A DNA stretch of 8,189 bases from an uncultured Leucobacter sp. Its GTDB lineage: Bacteria; Actinomycetota; Actinomycetes; Actinomycetales; Microbacteriaceae. The notes beneath the pieces were generated by a model. It saw nothing but the letters and a program-made list of their open reading frames with translations. It was not told where the DNA came from and searched no databases. Within the stretch, counting starts at the first letter, position 1, and every line of letters begins with the position of its first letter. Of the stretch, positions 6,051-8,189 are shown piece by piece. The translations under genes were made by a program, and so were the position numbers. The DNA lies in NCBI GenBank assembly GCA_937872275.1, contig CALMSE010000266.1:1-8189 (forward strand). Direction: 5' to 3'.

Positions 6051-6998
6051 CTACCCGACGGCGATGATGTCGACCACGTGCACGACGGGATCCCCGTCGT
6101 TCGGATCGAGCACGACGACGCGCGAACCGACGGTCTGGCCCGTGAGCGCGGGGCGGAAGTCGTAGTCGGCGAGCTGCGACTCGGAACCGATCTCGACGAG
6201 GGTCGAGTCCCAGGTGTTCTCGCGCACCCGGTGGTCGTTCCAGCCGACCGTGAGCACGTTGCCGATCATGTAGTCGTCGGCCGTCACCTCGGCGCCGCTG
6301 CCAACGATGGCCGTCGCCACGCGCTGCTCGCCCGGGGCCGACTGCGGGGGCAGCACGAGGCCGGGCCGCCCCGTCTCGTCCTCGGTCAGCGCCGGGAAGC
6401 CCCAGGGGAGGGCCCTGTTCGCTCCGCGGGCGGTCGAGTCGTGGGCGTCGAGCACCTCGACGACCATCACCGTGGCGCGGTCGCTGATCTGCGACGACGC
6501 CGCCTGGCCGGCGGTCATGGCGACCGCGAGCACGTCGCCCGGGGCGGAGCAGACGAGCCCCGCCATCAGCAGATCCGTGTAGACGAGCGAATCGGAGTTC
6601 TCGCTCGCCATGTACTTCTTGAGCTCGGGCAGGATGTCCTGCGGCATGGCCTGCAGGAAGCGCCGCTGCGTCGGGGCGAGGCTCTCGCCGCTCTCCGAGT
6701 CGTAGATGGTGACGTTCGCCGTGACGACCTCCCCGCCGCGGATCGTCTCGCCCGCCTCGCCGGCCTCCGCGCGGCGCAGCACCGAGCGCTGGGCGTTCAC
6801 GATGTCGGTGCTGCCGCCGATGCGCACGTCGGGCGTCCCCGCGTCGAGGCCCCTCAGCTCGACGCCGTTGCTCAGCGCGCCCGGCTGCAGCGCAGCCGTG
6901 CAGTCCGCGCCCGAAGCGGCGTCCGCGGCGCTGCAGCCGGCCAGGCCGGTGAGCAGCACGGCCGAGACGGAGACGGCGGCAAGGATTCGACGGCGCAT
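6051..6998 (-). CDS. Lipoprotein with two degenerate FKBP-type peptidyl-prolyl isomerase domains
   Basis: 315-residue exported lipoprotein. The basic start MRRR, hydrophobic stretch 5-18 and lipobox LAGC (19-22) predict lipidation on Cys22 and anchoring on the outer face of the membrane. Two FKBP-like halves follow. The first (about 85-185) has VVTANVTIYDSESGESL and ends ATVMVVEVLDA. The second (about 226-313) has LTVGWNDHRVRENTWDS and ends ALTGQTVGSRVVVLDPNDGDPVVHVVDIIAV, the FKBP C-terminal strand pattern. The aromatic active-site positions are largely lost: no PGW-type segment before ALTGQ, and the flap loop with its Tyr is reduced to DPNDGD. A chaperone or binding role is more likely than strong isomerase activity. 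Cys33 and Cys150 could form a disulfide. It starts 34 nt after trmI, with GAGAGG at 7004-7009 as ribosome site, and is 3 nt from pafB. Confidence 0.82.
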   Translation of the reverse strand: MRRRILAAVSVSAVLLTGLAGCSAADAASGADCTAALQPGALSNGVELRGLDAGTPDVRIGGSTDIVNAQRSVLRRAEAGEAGETIRGGEVVTANVTIYDSESGESLAPTQRRFLQAMPQDILPELKKYMASENSDSLVYTDLLMAGLVCSAPGDVLAVAMTAGQAASSQISDRATVMVVEVLDAHDSTARGANRALPWGFPALTEDETGRPGLVLPPQSAPGEQRVATAIVGSGAEVTADDYMIGNVLTVGWNDHRVRENTWDSTLVEIGSESQLADYDFRPALTGQTVGSRVVVLDPNDGDPVVHVVDIIAVG

Positions 6999-7003
6999 GG
7001 AGA

Positions 7004-7009
7004 CCTCTC
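7004..7009 (-). promoter_or_regulatory. Ribosome binding site of the FKBP-like lipoprotein gene
   Basis: GAGAGG on the minus strand, 5 nt before ATG 6998. With the GAGGAG before helY it is one of the two best Shine-Dalgarno sequences in the window, and it fixes this start. It contrasts with trmI and tatC, which have none. Confidence 0.65.
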
Positions 7010-7032
7010 GGATAGTGGAGCCGTAAGCCCGC

Positions 7033-8067
7033 TCAGTCTAGCGGGTCGGCGGCCCCGCGATCCTGAGCGAGGCGCCTGGCCTCGCGCGCCTTCTTGCGCA
7101 GGATGCGGTCGCCCTTCGACCACTGCCCGATGGTCTCGGGGGTCCATTCCCCCGCGGCCTCGTCGAGCAGATCCGGGGTCCAGGCCGCGACGTCCTCGTC
7201 GCTGTACTCGCTCTTCGAGGCACGGCGCTTGAGCTGCGGCAGGGCGGTGCCCGGGGCCAGGCGGCGCGCCGCGACGAGGAAGCCCGTGTGCGCGACCATG
7301 CGGTGGTCGGGGCGCACCGCGAGCCCCTCGACGTGCCAGCCCCGCACCATCGTCTCGCTCGCCTGCGGATGGGTGAAGCGGCCCGAGCGGCGCAGTTCCT
7401 CGGCGACCCGGGAGAGCTGGGTCACGGTCGCCACGTAGCAGATGACGACGCCTCCCGGGGCGAGCGCATCGGCCGCCGCCCCGACGCACTCCCAGGGGGC
7501 CAGCATGTCGAGCACGACGCGGTCGACGGATCCGGCTTCGCAGCGGCGCGGCAGCTCCTCCTGCAGATCGCCGACCGTCACCGACCAGTTGGCGGGGGCG
7601 CCGCCCGCGAAGGCGGCGACGTTCGCGCGGGCGATCTCGGCGAATTCGTCGCGGCGCTCGAATGAGAGGAGCTCGCCCGCCTCGCCCACGGCGCGCAGCA
7701 GGTGCAGCGACAGCGCGCCCGAGCCGACGCCCGCCTCGACGACACGGGCGCCGGGAAAGATGTCGGCGAGCGAGAGGATCTGCGCCGCATCCTTCGGGTA
7801 GACGATCGCGGCCCCGCGCGGCATCGACATCACGAAGTCGCTGAGCAGCGGTCGGAGGGCAAGGTACTCGTCGCCTGTGCTGTTCGGGATCACCGAGCCG
7901 TCGGGAAGCCCGACGAGCTCGGCGTGCCGGATCGTGCCGCGGTGGCTGTGGAACTCGCCGCCCTCGACCAGCGTGACGGTGTTGAGGCGGCCCTTGGGCC
8001 CCGTCAGCTGCACGCGATCGCCGTAGCGCAACGGGCCGCGGAGGGCGGGCTTCTGCTCTTCGCTCAT
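7033..8067 (-). CDS. trmI: TrmI: tRNA (adenine-58-N1)-methyltransferase
   Basis: 344-residue SAM-dependent enzyme that makes m1A58 in the tRNA T-loop, acting as a tetramer in known homologues. It has a small N-terminal barrel-like domain (about 1-75), YPKDAAQILSLADIFPGARVVEAGVGSGALSLHLL (90-124) with the SAM-binding EAGVGSG at 111-117, then VLDMLAPWEC (185-194), and the family signature ETMVRGWHVEGLAVRPDHRMVAHTGFLVAARR (238-269). About 75 residues beyond the core carry two WTP motifs and a basic helical end (KGDRILRKKAREARR); the mycobacterial enzyme is about 280 residues. I chose ATG 8067 because the frame upstream of it is non-homologous, the family starts close to GPLRYGDRVQL, and a -10 box sits right before it. 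Confidence 0.95.
   Translation of the reverse strand: MSEEQKPALRGPLRYGDRVQLTGPKGRLNTVTLVEGGEFHSHRGTIRHAELVGLPDGSVIPNSTGDEYLALRPLLSDFVMSMPRGAAIVYPKDAAQILSLADIFPGARVVEAGVGSGALSLHLLRAVGEAGELLSFERRDEFAEIARANVAAFAGGAPANWSVTVGDLQEELPRRCEAGSVDRVVLDMLAPWECVGAAADALAPGGVVICYVATVTQLSRVAEELRRSGRFTHPQASETMVRGWHVEGLAVRPDHRMVAHTGFLVAARRLAPGTALPQLKRRASKSEYSDEDVAAWTPDLLDEAAGEWTPETIGQWSKGDRILRKKAREARRLAQDRGAADPLD
7035..7040 (-). promoter_or_regulatory. Candidate -10 element (TAGACT) at the end of trmI
   Basis: TAGACT overlaps the last codons and stop of trmI (CTA GAC TGA). A start point 6-7 nt downstream would give a 5' leader of about 30 nt before the FKBP-like gene, enough to hold its GAGAGG site. It is the same hexamer as before trmI and tatC, but it is also simply the codons for Leu-Asp-stop, and no -35 is evident. 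Weak candidate. Confidence 0.25.
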
Positions 8068-8074
8068 TCGTCGA

Positions 8075-8080
8075 AGTCTA
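8075..8080 (-). promoter_or_regulatory. -10 element TAGACT for a probable leaderless trmI transcript
   Basis: TAGACT, then 7 nt (TCGACGA), then ATG 8067. There is no Shine-Dalgarno, so transcription probably begins on or next to the A of the ATG. A -35 is not evident. The geometry is nearly the same as before tatC. Confidence 0.5.
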
Positions 8081-8092
8081 CCGGCGCAGCGC

Positions 8093-8126
8093 ATCCGCGC
8101 GCTGAGTCCGGTCGGCCGGCGCGGAT
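8093..8126 (-). terminator. Inverted repeat after the upstream gene
   Basis: ATCCGCGC and GCGCGGAT form a perfect 8-bp stem around an 18-nt loop. The repeat begins at the last base of the upstream gene's stop codon and ends 12 nt before the trmI -10 box. No U-tract follows. It could terminate the upstream gene or be chance in such G+C-rich sequence. Confidence 0.3.
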
Positions 8127-8189
8127 CAGCGCGCCCCGCGCAGCGCGGCGAACTCGGCCCGCAGCCCGGCGGCATCGAGACCGGCGAGC
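8126..8189 (-). CDS. C-terminal fragment of an unidentified protein
   Basis: The frame entering at 8188 reads LAGLDAAGLRAEFAALRGAR and stops with TGA at 8128-8126. It is 58 nt upstream of trmI on the same strand. The amphipathic helix-like end is compatible with many soluble enzymes, and I do not recognise the family from 20 residues. Frame choice rests on being open to the window edge with a stop just before the trmI promoter region. Confidence 0.55.
   Translation of the reverse strand, partial: LAGLDAAGLRAEFAALRGAR

Noticed and set aside
4980..7232. 750-residue plus-strand open frame opposite pafB and the FKBP-like gene
   Set aside because: Shadow frame with His/Arg/Ala-rich low-information sequence; the minus strand carries recognised proteins with good spacing.

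Overview
The window is very G+C-rich (around 70% by eye), and every supported gene lies on the minus strand. Gene content and order point to the actinobacterial family Microbacteriaceae or a close relative. Reading in the direction of transcription (high to low coordinates), the order is: C-terminal scrap of an unidentified gene, trmI (tRNA m1A58 methyltransferase), a lipoprotein with degenerate FKBP-type isomerase domains, pafB, pafC, a low-G+C lipoprotein-like gene that looks decayed, tatC, helY (Mtr4/Ski2-like DSHCT helicase), and the first codons of a probable membrane protein. The block pafB-pafC-(tatA)-tatC-helY is a conserved actinobacterial core neighbourhood, also seen next to the proteasome accessory gene pafA in mycobacteria. 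No proteasome, Pup or pafA gene is in this window.

Region by region. 8126-8189 is the end of an upstream gene. 8067-7033 is trmI, probably translated from a leaderless mRNA because a TAGACT -10 box sits 7 nt before its ATG and there is no Shine-Dalgarno. 6998-3998 is a tight cluster of FKBP-like lipoprotein, pafB and pafC, with a gap of 3 nt and then an overlap of 8 nt. 3997-3258 is the odd part: a hairpin after pafC, then about 600 bases of roughly 53% G+C holding a lipoprotein-like open frame with a displaced start and a duplicated, frame-shifted tail. 3257-76 is tatC and helY, joined by an ATGA overlap, with a further GTGA overlap into the gene that leaves the window. tatC also appears to have its own leaderless promoter, with the -10 box ending exactly 6 nt before its GTG.

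How the genes work together. PafB and PafC are WYL-domain partners that form the PafBC transcriptional activator of the LexA-independent DNA-damage response in mycobacteria. TatC is the receptor subunit of the twin-arginine translocase, HelY is an RNA helicase, and TrmI modifies tRNA. The grouping is a conserved neighbourhood of housekeeping genes, not one pathway. The main point of interest is that the slot between pafC and tatC, where tatA normally sits, holds a foreign-looking lipoprotein remnant instead, and no tatA is visible in the window. I do not see a CRISPR array, an rRNA or tRNA gene, a transposase, or a convincing new multi-gene system.
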